From Chamaea fasciata (lineage: Eukaryota > Chordata > Aves > Passeriformes > Sylviidae), in the NCBI GenBank assembly GCA_029207755.1, contig JARCOQ010000005.1:64863414-64927413 (forward strand): DNA of 64,000 nt. The letters run 5' to 3'. Positions within the stretch are counted from its first letter, which is position 1; the number at the start of each line of letters is the position of its first letter. Positions 36,578-48,625 of this stretch are shown one piece after another. Under the pieces are notes generated by a model. That model was not told where the DNA came from. It saw nothing but the letters and a program-made list of their open reading frames with translations, and did not search any database. The position numbers and the translations under genes are program-made.

Positions 36578-37352
36578 TGTCTTGGTTTGGGAAGACAGGT
36601 ATCTGCCAGGGAAAGTTGGAGTTTCCCTTGGAATGGAGAATGTAAACCCCCTCCCTCCAAATTATTATAATTTTGCAATTTAGGGCTTTCGGGCAAAGAT
36701 TTGGGAGTAGGAATAACAGTTCTTTACTAGGAATATTAAGAATACAGATGTAGTAGTACAAAACCCAAAAAACCAAAAACAAAACCAGAAAAACACCCCA
36801 AGCAAACAAACAAACAAAAATCCTAGAAAACCTGACAGACTCAGAAATACGACCTGACACCCTGTTGGTCAGAGTGTTGGAAGCAGTCCAAAGTAAGTAC
36901 TCCTGGAGTGGCAGATGTGGTTCTGTTGGAGTAGAGATGATCCTGTAGAAAGGGTGATGGTGAGATGGATCTGGTCTTCCTCTGGGAATCCAGTGGAAAA
37001 CAGGATACCTGGTGTTCCTGAGTCTCAGTTTTATCTAGGTAGGAATGCTTGGCTCCTCCCACTTGGTGGAGCATCTCACAATGGGATGATGTAACATTAC
37101 CAGTCATGTGGTAAGCCTTAATGGTCCATTAACAGAAGATATGCCCCGGAGGGAGGATGGGTTGTGGAGGAGATAAAGAACATTGCTCCACCTGGCTTTA
37201 ACAGCTGGCCCATTAGTAGAAGGCACCTGCCCCCTCCCCCCTGGAGGTATGAGGAATGGGTTATACAAGAGATAAAGAAAACATCTCCCCAAACAGTTTC
37301 AACAGATGGAAAAACAGAATAAACATTTTTTTTGGTTACATAATCCAAGACA
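36578..37352 (-). mobile_element. Solo LTR with exact 5-bp target duplication, minus-sense
   Basis: This 775-bp unit has perfect 8-base inverted ends (TGTCTTGG and CCAAGACA). It is flanked by CCTGT on both sides (36573-36577 and 37353-37357). The internal sequence matches a bird LTR family I recognise by the block GGAATAACAGTTCTTTA and the repeated CCCATTAGTAGAAG / CCATTAACAGAAG units. An AAAC-rich stretch lies at about 36765-36820. The inverted poly(A)-like signal points to the minus strand as sense. A 5-bp duplication suggests an ERVL-type integrase (inference). Confidence 0.93.
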
Positions 37353-37693
37353 CCTGTTGACCAGTGTGTTTAACTGTTCTACATCCCTCAAACCAGTTGC
37401 TGGAGGCAAGCCATGTTCCAGCACTTTTCTGGAGTAGTTTTATTTTTTAATAGTAGACTTGCATTTTTTTTCATTCAGTTTTTGTCACATTCACAAATCA
37501 TTGTAGATTTGTTCTGGTTTTGGGATGGCTGTTTCTCCCATAGCCTTTATTTTCTGTTAAGCTATCTTTGTTTACTGCAAGTCAAATTTTCTATAAAAGG
37601 GGGATGATCCAGAGCTTGGCTGTTGCTTGGCTCCTAGCTGGGCATAGGTAAAAAATTCTTCTCTGTGTTATTGGCCTGTATTTCATCAGGAGC

Positions 37694-37694
<1 letters not shown>

Positions 37695-37727
<33 letters not shown>
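37695..37727. repeat. (TG)n microsatellite
   Basis: Sixteen and a half perfect TG units. Confidence 0.97.
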
Positions 37728-37729
<2 letters not shown>

Positions 37730-38923
37730 TTAGCCGGGCTTTTGAAACTAAGAGGAATTGTGATTTATGTGCAGAGATGAACTGTTTGCCCTGCAGAGAA
37801 TAGCACGAAGGAATGTCCATATTGTTTTCTGAACCAAAGTGCTGCTGGATTCTCCAGCAGATGTGAAATGTATGCTTAAAGGTTTGCATATAAATATACG
37901 TCCATTCATATTAGTTTTTCTGTGCACACATAACTGTGAAATAAGGTTGCTTTCATGTACACATGCAAATCCTGCACACAAGTTTATCATGCGGAAGGTG
38001 CATCTCTTCACTTGGTTTCTTGCATGGATGACTGCAGCTGTGATCGGCCCATAGCTTATGTATTTTGTGTGTGGGTTACTTGAGTTGAACACAGAGCAAG
38101 ACTTAAAAGCCCATACGTGACTATTGCAGCACCAGAGAGCACCTATTGTCAGCATGCTGAGGTTCTCAGCATTTAATAAGACATGTGAGTGGCCGTCCAG
38201 TTTTTCCTCATAATCCTCTCCTCCTCAACAAGTAAAGGTTCAGCACCTCTTAGGACCAGAAAATTTTTGCTAACCTGTAGTTTGAAGATACATAGATAAG
38301 TGAAGCATGATAAGCGAAAGCCACTGAGATTTTTTACTGTGGCAGAATACTTTAACATCTCTCACCTTTATCTCAAAATGTGGGGTTGAGTGACCTTGGA
38401 GAACAGCAGGAATCGTGTCTTGGGAAACCTATGATATGGTCTGTAGTTGAGCTGTTGTGTGGCTTGCTGAAAGCTGTGTCATCTCATGAATCTCAGCTAT
38501 GGAGATATTAGTTTTTTCTATTATAAGAATGCTTTTAATGCATTTACTAGTTAATGCATGTGTATTTGTAGAAAAGCTTGTCTGTAGGGTGCTCTTCACC
38601 ACATGTTATGTTCATGGTAGAATCCAGGAGAAGTGGAATAAAACAGGGAAAATTAGGCCCTGTTCTCTAATTGTTCCTTTAATGGATTACCCGAATTAGA
38701 AATGCATTATTTAATAATTAAAATGCACTAATTTGTAATTCTGTAATGATCCAAGTAGTTAGTCTTTGTAGGACCTGAAGAGGAGATTTAAAGCTAGTTA
38801 GCGAGCTCTCATATGACATCCAAACAATGTACATGATCATTAATGTAAGATTAATCCTTGCTTTTTGCCAAAATGCTTGGATGTACCTCCAATATCCTAT
38901 AAATGATATAAATGATACAAATG

Positions 38924-39013
38924 ATATAATATATAATATATAATATATAATATATAATATATAATATATAATATATAATATATAATATATAATATATAAT
39001 ATATAATATATAT
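38924..39013. repeat. (TAATATA)n heptamer array
   Basis: About twelve near-perfect units of a 7-base AT-only motif. They are preceded by three imperfect AAATGATATA units at 38901-38928. Confidence 0.95.
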
Positions 39014-40138
39014 TCTACTGTGTCTTTTGGGAACTTGGCTTTTCTCTTCAGCAGTGTGTTTTCTCAGGCAGTGTTCACACTTGCAGGAACAGCCATAAAC
39101 TGGCTTTACAGGAAGCTTTACTTTTTCTACAACTCTTCAGACTTTCTCTACCGCTACAGTTTTTGCTTGTGGGGAGAAATAAAATTTTTAGCTCTGTTTC
39201 CTTAAGGAAAGTGCCTAGGTGTCTACCATCCACCTCTTGAATCCCCCAGTCCTACTTGAGCCCCACTTGGCAGAGAAGCAGAGGCATCAAAGCAAAGCTA
39301 CTGCAAGGAGGTCACATGGATTAAAAGACCACGCAAAGGTCTTTGCAGCAGAAATCCTGCCGTGTGCACTCAGTTTATTAGACAGCAGGGACTGGCTTAA
39401 CATGGCTGTTCAGCCTTGGAACAGATGCATGCAAGGGAGCCCCTGCTCCCTGCAGAGCTCCTGTGCCTTGGGAGTCTGTTACTCATCTGCTTTAATGTCA
39501 GCAGAGGGGAAATGCTCAACCCTCAGCTATTCATGCAGCTTGGAAGATGAATATTTGTCCACAACAGAAGTGAGATTTTCTTCAAATTTATTTTAAAAAC
39601 TACTTTTCCTGGAGGCTCTGCTTCTGAAATGCATCTGACAGCTGACCTCCAGCCTGAAGGCTGCTTCCACCTCCTCTTCCTCCTGCTTGGAGTTTGTTTT
39701 CCAACCCTGTCTGAGTGACTCAGTGGTGATTACCCTCCATCTTAATGCAGTTTATGAAGGGAGGGCAATTCCACAGAGGATCCCTGTGTTTCTCTGCAGG
39801 GCCTTGCAGACAGCCATGCTGTACCAGAAGTGACCTGCAGCCCATATTCCCATGTCTGGCACTGCAGTGACGCAGGTGTCCAGATACAACACATTAATCT
39901 GCGTGCACTGTATGGAAAGTTGTCACCAAGTACTACGGCTTTTTTTTTTTTTCCCCTCTGTGACCAGGGTGGAAATAGTTATTTGGACTTGTACTTCGAG
40001 CCCTGAAAAAGCAGCATGCCTTGCCTTACCATTTCTGAGCATTTTCCTTAGATATGCTATTTACTTTTGATGATCAATGCTGCTCAGAGCACCAGTGTCT
40101 GGCATAACAACGAGTTCTGGCTCTATTCAGCTGTAGCT

Positions 40139-40280
40139 GCAATCACAGAATCACAGAATATCCTGAGCTGGAAGGGACCCACAAGGACTGTGGAACTCCA
40201 ACTCCTGAAGCAGTTTGTACTGTGGTCACCACAGTTACCAAAACACGTGGATCACTGTCCCAGTGCTGCTCAAGCATGCA
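40139..40280 (-). mobile_element. CR1 LINE 3' fragment, minus-sense
   Basis: It opens CAATCACAGAATCACAGAAT and continues CCTGAGCTGGAAGGGACCCA and CCAACTCCTG. This is the reverse complement of a CR1 3' end with its duplicated terminal octamer. The body beyond about 40200 is much diverged. Confidence 0.85.
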
Positions 40281-43200
40281 GAAAGTTTTGTCTATAGCAG
40301 TAATGTAATTTTGAGAAAACATTTCTTGTGTATAAGCACTGATGACGTAATTGACTAAATGCTAAGCATTTTCTGGTTTTATTTTCCTGTTAGTGTAAAG
40401 CTTGTTACAGCCGCAGCAGAGGATCTTTATTTGGCTGTGATGAGGTGTGGCCTTTGGTACTTCTAGTTTGATGATCTGTGATTGCTTTAGTTTTCTGTAT
40501 CTTTCAGCTCTGGGGATTTCTTTGTCTCTTTTCTGAATGATGTCACCTGGAATAGCTGGTTCTGCTGTCTTGATCCTAAATTTGCATTTAATTGTAAAAT
40601 GAATTTGCATTTCACAGATTTTTTCAAAATCTCTGTGGCTTGGGTTGAGGTTAAATCAGTTTTGCACATGAGTCTGTGACTTGCTCAGTCCTTTTGTATT
40701 CTGTGTATGAGCCTAATCTCTTCACTAAAGAACCATATTTCCTCAGACTGACATATTTGAGCTTTAAGTCTGTCATATGCATCTACTGATTCATCTTACC
40801 GTTGGTTAAGAATAAAGGAGGAAGGTCCCACACCAGTACCTCTCAGCACAAAAGAAGCTCCTTGCCTTGACATCTGTCTGTGCCCTGTGCCTTGTTTTGT
40901 CATCCTCCCCTTCATCTGAAAGCCACGTATGCCTGCTTTGCTGGGAGCCAGCTGCAAGGAGAGATTGCATTGCCTGCTCTTAAAGGTTACAGAGGAACAC
41001 TCACCCCCTCCACCCCAATTTCATATTGCTGCTGAGATTTGCTTGGTGGTTTGTGGTGGAGGGAATGCATCATCTCTTCTTTTCCTTTGTGTAGCATCTG
41101 GGATATGGGCCCTGACTAGACCAGGGGATGTAAGCAGAGCAGTTGTGCAAAAAAATTAGTAGTGCTAATTGCAAGGTCTCAGGCAGCAGAGGAACACTTT
41201 GGAGCTGGATGGCTAGGCAAAGAAAGGCTTTATTTTACAACAAGAAGTGTGTAGAAACTGTGAGTCTATCCTGGGTACCATCAGCACAGCTTTTTTGTGG
41301 TGGTACTTGCTTCTCTTTAATCTTGTGTGAGCTCTTGGCACTTCTGACCCGTGACTTGGGAGCAGCAAATTTATTTTAGCCTGCTCATAGTCATTGCTGT
41401 GTGCTATTCCCAAAACTGGTGCTCTTCTCTCCTCATCAGGTTTTCTCCAAAGGAGGTTTGCACCTCTTCCAGGGGGCAGCCCAGGGCTGTAGAGGGGATG
41501 CTGGTTTCTTGATGTGAGGTAGTCTCTGTATGGGATGGGGTCCTCTAGCCCCATGTTCTCTGGCCTGTCACTGCCTGCAGGTCACCCTGCTGCCACCTCC
41601 CACCTCAGTGGCCAAGACCTGGCACACCTTGCTGTTGCACCAAGAGGGACTACCTGGTCCTGTCAGGTGGACTCCAGGGGTAATGGGGGGACATGCCCAG
41701 AGCAGCAGAAAAGGTTTCCAGTATCTGGGTGAGATCCTTTGTTTTGTTGCAGAAAAATTCAATACATCCTTTCCCCCTTCTTGTCTTCTTGGTTGCCCTT
41801 TTTTTTTCACTTTACAGTTGTTTACAATTTTCCCCTTTCAGTCTATGTCCTCTTTTAAAAGGAAGTTTAAAAAAAAGACCTCATAAAATCTTTGCTCATG
41901 ATTGACAGAGCTGCCTTGACACTGAGACACAGAGGCCTGATCGAAGGTGGGGGAAAAACAAATGGTGTTCTGGTTAATCTGAGAATTTTTTTTTTTTCCT
42001 TCTTTTAATAAGCCTGCATGAAATGAAAAGGGGGAAAGGTAAAATAGAAGAGTTTGAATTCTGCACTAGAGAAGATCTTGGTGTGTTCTGTCCCTGTGCA
42101 GAGTGCGTAATTATACTCAAAATAGAGCAGTGAACTGAGGGAGGGTGGTGGGCTAGGGGACCAAGCAGGGAGGGGGCAGAGTTACTCACTTCGGAAGCAC
42201 TATCCAAAAATAAGTCTCTATTTCTTTCTTGCTTTGTTTGATAAATGGGCTTGGTCTCATTAATACCATTTTTGGTTTGCTCTCTTTCCAACTTCATCTG
42301 CCCCCATTCTTTCTGCTATGTCACCATGGGATGTGATGTCCCAGCTCATCCTGGATCTGCTGTGCCAGAGATGCACCTGCAATGAAGGAGACTGGCAGCT
42401 GTCCAGGAAGCACTGGGGAGTGATGGCTCCAGGAACACAATCTGTGTTGATAGTAGCTTGTAGCTTTCTCTAATATGCCTTCTAATTAGCTCTGTGGGTT
42501 TGGCTTTGTATTGTCTCCCTGCCCCCCAGACTGGAGCCTTTTTCTCATGGTCCAAATACATTTCTGTAACTCTTCTTTCATCCACTGCGCCCCCATGACT
42601 TTTACCAGATTTACATACCTTGCTTCTGTGTCTTATTTAGCTTTGATTTTTCTTCATGTTTGTCCTTTTTCTTTGTTCTATTTACACATCTTCCTGCTTC
42701 TTCTATCTCATTTTCCTTCCATTTATGCTCTCTGCTTTATTTTTCTGTCATTGCATTGCATTTTTCTAGGGCATCACAGTTACAATATAGCCACGAGGTA
42801 AAGGCCAACGGGCTTGCGAAGGAAACTGCTTTGCAAGAAAGTGAGAAATTCAGGTTAATTGGATGCAATCAGGTCAAAATTTAGTTAATCTTTGAGTGGG
42901 TGGGTGTGTTAGCACAAGGCTGTGTATGCATGCCCGGTCTAGGGGCTGATTCAGGCATATTTGTTTCCAACTTTGTATGAATATGCACATTCCCTTAGAG
43001 ACTGCTAGAGTGATGTGCGTCTGGGGAAAACGACGGGAATACAAAAGTGACATCTCTTCATGTCATAGCAGAGAGACTTCTTCCTTCTCTGGCAAGAGAA
43101 CAAGGCTGTCAAATCATAGAGTAAGGGTAGCTGTACAGCTGTAATACAGTAAACAAGAGTGAAAGGTCAAACAGTGCATTTGTCCTCAGGAAAGGATGCT

Positions 43201-43424
43201 CTCTGTAGAGGGCAGAGGGACATTGCCTTTGTGTAGGATGAAGAGACGGAAGATTTCCTCAGTTATATCTATTGATTTTTGTGTGTTTGTGAGATTAAGG
43301 AACAGGTTTAGTTTTTCAGAGTTGTCCCATTTTATTCACCTCTTGAGATGTCCACTATATTTGAATGTCTGGATGGGATTAAAAGTTAAGGACATTGGTG
43401 CTGTAAGTTTTGAGGGCAAATTAA
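40281..43424. other. CACNA1I: Intron sequence, nothing recognised
   Basis: No exon or repeat family is recognised; there are short T runs near 41800 and 41986. Confidence 0.4.
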
Positions 43425-43990
43425 AAAAATTGAATCCTTCAGACTGGAAGGGTGCTCAATGTGTCCCTCAGAAATCCAATCTCCTACTCAAAGCATTGAA
43501 CTTAGGCTGGGCTGCTCAGGACTTTGTCCAGCTGGGTTTTGAAAACCTCAGAGTGTGGTGTCTGCACCACCCCTCTGGAAAATGGGTGCAATAGCTTCAA
43601 TTTCATTTAAAAACTATTGTTTCCTTTTATCCTTCTACGTACTGCAGTAAAAAGCCTGGCTCCATCTCATCTTTGTACTGGATAGAGGGCTGTTAGTTCC
43701 CTCAAATCTCTTCAGGCTGAACAAGCCCCAGTCTCTCAGCCTCTCTTTGCAGGGCAAGTCCTTCAGCCTGCTGAGGCCCTTGGTGGCCCTAGACTGAACC
43801 TGATCCAGTTTGTGAACATCTTTCTTGTGCTGACAGATCCAGAGCTGATCCATGTATGGTCTAGCAAGTGTTCAGTATGAAGGGAAATAAATGCTTTCCT
43901 TAACCTACTGGTGAAAGTTCTGTGAATACAATCTCATATGCTCTTTGTTAGCTGCCTCTGTTGCTGGGCAGAACATGTACACCTAAACCT
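43425..43990 (-). mobile_element. Old CR1 LINE 3' fragment, about 560 bp, minus-sense
   Basis: The landmarks occur in the right order on the plus strand: CAGACTGGAAGGGTGC, CTCCTACTCAAAGCA, GACTTTGTCCAGCTGGGTTT, CTTCAGGCTGAACAAGCCCC, TTGGTGGCCCTAGACTGAAC and GGTCTAGCAAGTGTTCAG. The terminal octamers are gone, and the copy is clearly older than that at 35444. Its end near 43990 is vague. Confidence 0.88.
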
Positions 43991-45348
43991 TTCCTTGCTT
44001 TAAAGTAAGCTGCCTGATGTGGCCAGTGTGGCATCTGAGTGGGGATCACCCTGGTTGACACCTGACTGTCCCCCACCTGGGCCCTAAAGGACAAGGATAC
44101 AGCTCATCACTTCTGCTATGAATTTGGCATGTGGGAGAGAGACAGTCTGCTGGGAGTGATAAGGGCTCTGAAGGTAAGGTGGAGCTGCTGATCTTGTCAT
44201 CAGAAATAAAGGGATGATTTGATACTGGGTGGAAGCTATTGCAAAGGAAACTGCTGCTTGTATTAGAAAAAAACCATGCCTCTTTTAGGGAGAAGCAAAC
44301 GAAACTCCCCACTTCTCTTATTCATTGGGAAATAGTTACATTATGGCTACTATCATTTAGTAACATTAAATCAGGCCAGTTAGAAGAAAAGCACTTTGAG
44401 TTTCTATGGGCAGGTATTCACTATGGCTGAACATGTGCTGCCAGGCACTGCTAAAACACCGGAATCGTGTTTGGGTCTGCAGGATAACTGTCGCATTGTC
44501 CATCTGTCACACAGGAGGGCAGTTTAAATAACTTCCTCTGGCAGTCTTAGGCCTCGCTGAGTGTGGTTCAGGGCAGAGAGCATGCCTACAAAAGTAGTGC
44601 TCCACTGATCTAGGCTCTGATGTGTACTTTAGATTCTGAGTCCCATTGTGGTGTGACAGATCTTTGCACTTCACACAGTGGACGTTTGTTCTCATGCAAG
44701 CATGTATCCTCACCTGCATGGCTTGGTATGACCACTAAGCTGTAGGTTCACAAAAATATAGCCTGTTCAAAAAAGCTCTTTTACATCCAGTGCTGGTTTT
44801 GACTGTGTGACTGTGGGCTAGAATCATTCACTTGTACATCTTTGCGTCTCAGTAGCTGAAATAAAATATGAATGAATTAAAGAACATTGCTGAAGCAATT
44901 TGAATATTCAGAAATATGGTAGAAAACCAGCAAAAGGAATAACAGATAATTTGTAGGGAGAAGCCATTCAGAACTGTAAGCTGAGTCCCCTTTCTTTTGA
45001 ATTTTGTTATAAATAGTTTATGATTAGGATCTTAGGAGGATGCTAGAAAATGGAGATATAGGAAACTTCTAGGAAGCCAGAAAGAGTGCACTGTCCTGAT
45101 GTAACCTCAAATTTAATAAAAACCTTGTTTCAAACATATGCTCTGTCCACACTTGGGGGAATCTTCAATGCAGCCAAGGACTTAATGGTGTAAGAAAAAA
45201 GGCCCCAGTAATGAATCAGCTGGTCCAACCAGTGACCCATGAGCAATGAGCATTCACGTGCTTCAAGTGATTTCCCATGTGATTTCAAGTGATTTCTATG
45301 TCAGAGCAGGGTTTGGAGGATGAGAGAGCTGCTGCACAAGTCATGGCT
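43991..45348. other. CACNA1I: Intron sequence, nothing recognised
   Basis: No exon or repeat family is recognised. Confidence 0.4.
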
Positions 45349-45730
45349 TCAGGCTGAGATGGGAGGTGGATTAGGGAGAATTAGACACCCTCCCTCAGCA
45401 ATGTGAGTCATATGGTGGCTCTTGGCTGTCTGATGTGGCTGGTTGCCGTAGGAGCTTGCAGGTTGTCCATCTCCACTTTGCAAAGGAGATACCCACTCCA
45501 GGTCCTCCTGATGCACAGTCTGGAGACTCCCTTCTCCAGGATTAAGGTGCCTGTGTATCAAGGTGGGAGCTAAGATTTGGTCCTTGAGGAGTGAAGCCCT
45601 GGTACTTTCTCTGCCCCCGGTAGGGCCCTTAAAGCCCCAAGTGTCAGGTGATTGAAGAGATGGGGTCTCCATGGTTTGCAACATGAAGCCAATTTTATTA
45701 AATACACTGCTGGTTTATATACCTTTCAAG
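45349..45730 (-). mobile_element. LTR-like promoter and R/U5 segment, minus-sense (tentative)
   Basis: On the minus strand GGTATATAAACC (45711-45722) is followed 11 bases later by AATAAA (45694-45699). A long GC-richer stretch with a 111-codon open frame then runs to 45349. Closely packed TATA and AATAAA resemble the LTRs at 4924 and 6612. No inverted ends, primer-binding site or target duplication could be fixed, so this may be a decayed LTR or a coincidence. The U3 part may run up to about 46100. Confidence 0.35.
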
Positions 45731-46209
45731 CATGAGCTAAAAATAACTACTTGCTTAAACAATAACAACCATAACATTATCTATGTTTCTTAGTGACATT
45801 GCTTAACTATGGGCTAGCAGACTTGTACAGGCCTGTACTGCCTTGCAGACATACATACACACTGATCTCTTCCTCCTTCAGGGTCCTGCCTTGACTTGCC
45901 AGGGCTTGTGGCCCTCTAGCACATCTACTTCTGTAATGAGTTCAGCAGTACTTTGAGTCCTGCTTCTTAGCTGTTTTCCCACACCCAAGGAAGGTGGCAA
46001 AGCACTCAGGCAGAAAGATGGATAAGATGCTGTATCAATGAGGGACTTGGTACCTTTTATCCTGTAGCTGTGCAAAGGCAACCCACAGGCCCTTGGCTGA
46101 AACATTTTCAAACATCATTATCTGCAGCATGCTAAATGGTCGTGATTAGTTTTAATTCCAGCTATTTTCAGCTATTAAAGTGCTGCTTTCCTTGCATGGC
46201 CTTGTGCTT

Positions 46210-46598
46210 TTAATTAGCCAAAGCAAACCCATGTGCTACAAAATCCTTTTCTCCATCCAAAAGGAAGAGAGTTTTATAATCTTTGCACAGCTTCTCTTTC
46301 AGACACACAAAACATGATCCAGTAGCTGGGCAACCCTCCAAGCTGCCAGGAGCCTGCACTGCTGCAGACTGTTTCCCTGGCTTAGGAAGAGAGGGATGGA
46401 AGACCCCTTTTGCTCCATGTATCTGTTCCTTGGTGCTCATCACGGGGGACGGTGGGAACCAACGAGGATTTTCGATACACATGTGCCATGTCCCCTGGGC
46501 TGCTGAGTGGCATGCGCAGTACCATGAGGTAGGGCCCACCTCACTGCTCTAGTCTAAGTCCCCTCAGAGACCCTCATCTGCTATTATTCCTGCAGGCA
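46210..46598 (-). mobile_element. Probable ERV leader and start of gag region (remnant)
   Basis: This sequence follows the LTR and primer-binding site in minus-strand order. It contains a GC/CpG-richer stretch (46440-46540) unlike the surrounding intron, and a 109-codon open frame at 46210-46539. I recognise no intact gag domain, and the retroviral part seems to fade by about 46370. It is non-functional. Confidence 0.45.
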
Positions 46599-46616
46599 CC
46601 CCACGTTGGGCACCTA
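46599..46616 (-). other. Retroviral primer-binding site, lysine tRNA type
   Basis: The minus strand reads TAGGTGCCCAACGTGGGG, two changes from TGGCGCCCAACGTGGGG, the primer-binding site for a lysine tRNA used by betaretrovirus-like (ERVK) elements. It lies two bases past the LTR end, the usual spacing. Confidence 0.8.
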
Positions 46617-46618
46617 TC

Positions 46619-47009
46619 TGCCCGGGTTTCCTTGCCCCTGCAGTCCAGCCCTGGCTAGCTATGGACCTCGGGGGGAAATTTGGGCTAGGACGAAGATAAA
46701 AGACAAAAAGGCACTCTTAATCCTCATGGGAAACAGTCCCACAGCTTTAATGTAGAACCTACACCTTAGGGCCCAGGAGGAGAAAGAGCACGAGACCCCC
46801 TGTACAGGGAGTTTTAAGCCCCAGGGAAGAGGGGAGGGGGTCTGTTGACCAAAGGGGACTGACCCAGGGGGAGGGGAGACATAGGGGGTATCAGGTGAAG
46901 GGGGTGCAAAGGTTCATGGGAAGGTGCAACCAATGTTTTGTGTATACATAAAAAAACACTCCGTGCAATCTAACAAAGTGAACTAACTACTCAGTGCAAT
47001 ACATCTACA
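46619..47009 (-). mobile_element. ERVK-like LTR, minus-sense
   Basis: This 391-bp unit is bounded by TGTAGATG and CCCGGGCA on the minus strand. It has a TATA-like CTTAAAACT near 46815, an ATTAAA poly(A) signal near 46750, and the lysine primer-binding site just beyond. No target duplication flanks it (GGTGCC and GATAGG differ), so it is not a simple solo LTR. A 20-base pyrimidine tract on the plus strand lies at its other side. Confidence 0.75.
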
Positions 47010-47016
47010 GGCACCA

Positions 47017-47036
47017 TCTCTCCTCCTTTCTCCTCT
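47017..47036 (-). other. Polypurine-tract-like run next to the LTR
   Basis: The minus strand reads AGAGGAGAAAGGAGGAGAGA, 20 purines ending seven bases before the LTR start. Polypurine tracts prime plus-strand synthesis directly before U3 of a 3' LTR. Alternatively the LTR starts at TGGTGCC immediately after the run. Confidence 0.5.
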
Positions 47037-47651
47037 GCTTTAAGCACAGATTTTCAGATAAGTGATATAATATCATCTTATTTTGTGGGTTATCTACTGT
47101 GCTAGCAGTATTCTCTGAACACAATAGCACAAATTACTTTACATAACAGAAGTAGGGAATTCAATAATACCAACAGTAGAGGGAAAGGAGAAGTGAACCA
47201 CTGAAAAACATAGGAGATGTTTCCAGCTATGAGCTTTAATATACACAGGAGTTAAATTCAACGCAAGATTGATTTTTGTGGGCTAGTCATGAAACAACTG
47301 AAACACCTTGATAAAGAGTGACATGGGGGGAAATCCAGGTGTCTCTTTTTCTTGAAATGCAGTGGAGAAAACATGGGCACAGCAAATGGCTTTAGGATAG
47401 ATGGGTACCCAATCTGCAAGAGCTGTTGGTGTGTATCTCCTCCTAAATTGCACAGTGGGATTGTGGTCACAGCTTTATTTTACTCACCCTCCCCGTTTCA
47501 TTTTTTTCCATTTTCCCCCTCTTTGAGATGGTGATCAGCACTGCATATAATAATCTGAGTGTGATTCCAGCCCTGAATTATCGAGGGCTCAGCACAGTCT
47601 TTGTATTGCTTCATCCTGCTCCTCCTGTGTTCTGACATCATCGTTGTTTTA

Positions 47652-47653
<2 letters not shown>

Positions 47654-47696
<43 letters not shown>
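47654..47696. repeat. Poly-T run, 43 bases
   Basis: An uninterrupted run of 43 T, much like the 44-T run at 18183. Both are followed by GC-rich sequence containing CAGCTGC. Confidence 0.95.
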
Positions 47697-47698
<2 letters not shown>

Positions 47699-48625
47699 CA
47701 CAGCTGCACAGTAAGCTGAGCTCAGCATTCAGCTGTTCCTATTGCTATTCCTTTCTTCGGTAAGAGAGTTATTTCATAAATTTGAAAGATGTGTGAATAA
47801 TATGTAGTTTTCTCCTCTTCAAAGGTATTATTTGCATTTAGCAACATTGAATGTAACTTATTATCACAGTCTATTTGCTTAGGTCTCACTCAGATTCTTC
47901 CTTATTTCTTTTGGTCTTGGCTACCTCAAATATCTTGGTGTTGTCTTCAATTTTGTCACTTGCTGTGTGTTCTCATTTCCAGCTAAGTGTGTTTAATTAA
48001 AATGTGACACAGCCTAGAAATGAGTCTTTATCTCTCACAAAATTCACTGCCATAGTAAGGATTCTAACACTGATGCAGTACAAACATTGACCAATTTTAT
48101 TCATTCACTAGCTTGTCATATTTGAAATACTCAGAGGGTGGTAAGACAAAACTTTTAAAAGAGGAAATTTAAACTAGGTTCTCCTAAATGAATTGGAGAT
48201 TAATTAATCTATTCAAGAGCAAGAAAGATGATAGCTTTTCCTTGCACAACATGAGCAATAAGAGTGATATTTGGGGCATGGTTGAGTGAAATGGGACTTG
48301 AAGCAAAATAGGGAAATGGGTCAGGATAAGAGGAAATGAAAGTGTGGATGAAGGGAGACTCGGGAAAACTGTAGTGATGATTAACTAGGCTTCTCCCTAA
48401 ATGTTCCCATCTGTACATCTGAAAGTCATCCAGATGTAGAGCACAGGTTTGGAGAGTCCAACAGGTAATAAAGGTAAGTAAATTATATATGAAATTACAA
48501 ATCAAAGTATCAGAAAAAAAGTTCCTTGCAATTTTGAACTGCATTGTTAGTGCTATTACTACTGTTACTTTTAGCTCTGTTTCCTGAGGAAATGGAGGTG
48601 GTCAATGCCCCCCTGGAAGAGCCTT

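Larger units (their letters stand above)
37353..40138. other. CACNA1I: Intron sequence with two microsatellites
   Basis: No exon is found. It includes a (TG)n array, an AT-rich heptamer array, and an AT-rich TAAT-dense stretch at about 38640-38760 described under findings. Confidence 0.4.

Noticed and set aside
43896..43909. TTTCCTTAAC, a possible U12 branch site for the CACNA1I intron
   Set aside because: It lies inside the old CR1 copy and corresponds to the CR1 'CTTCCCTTGACCTGCTGG' stretch. The bases after it do not encode Trp-Phe-Glu and a membrane segment.
45349..45684. A 111-codon retroviral protein
   Set aside because: It lies in what looks like an R/U5 or leader region and has no viral protein motif.
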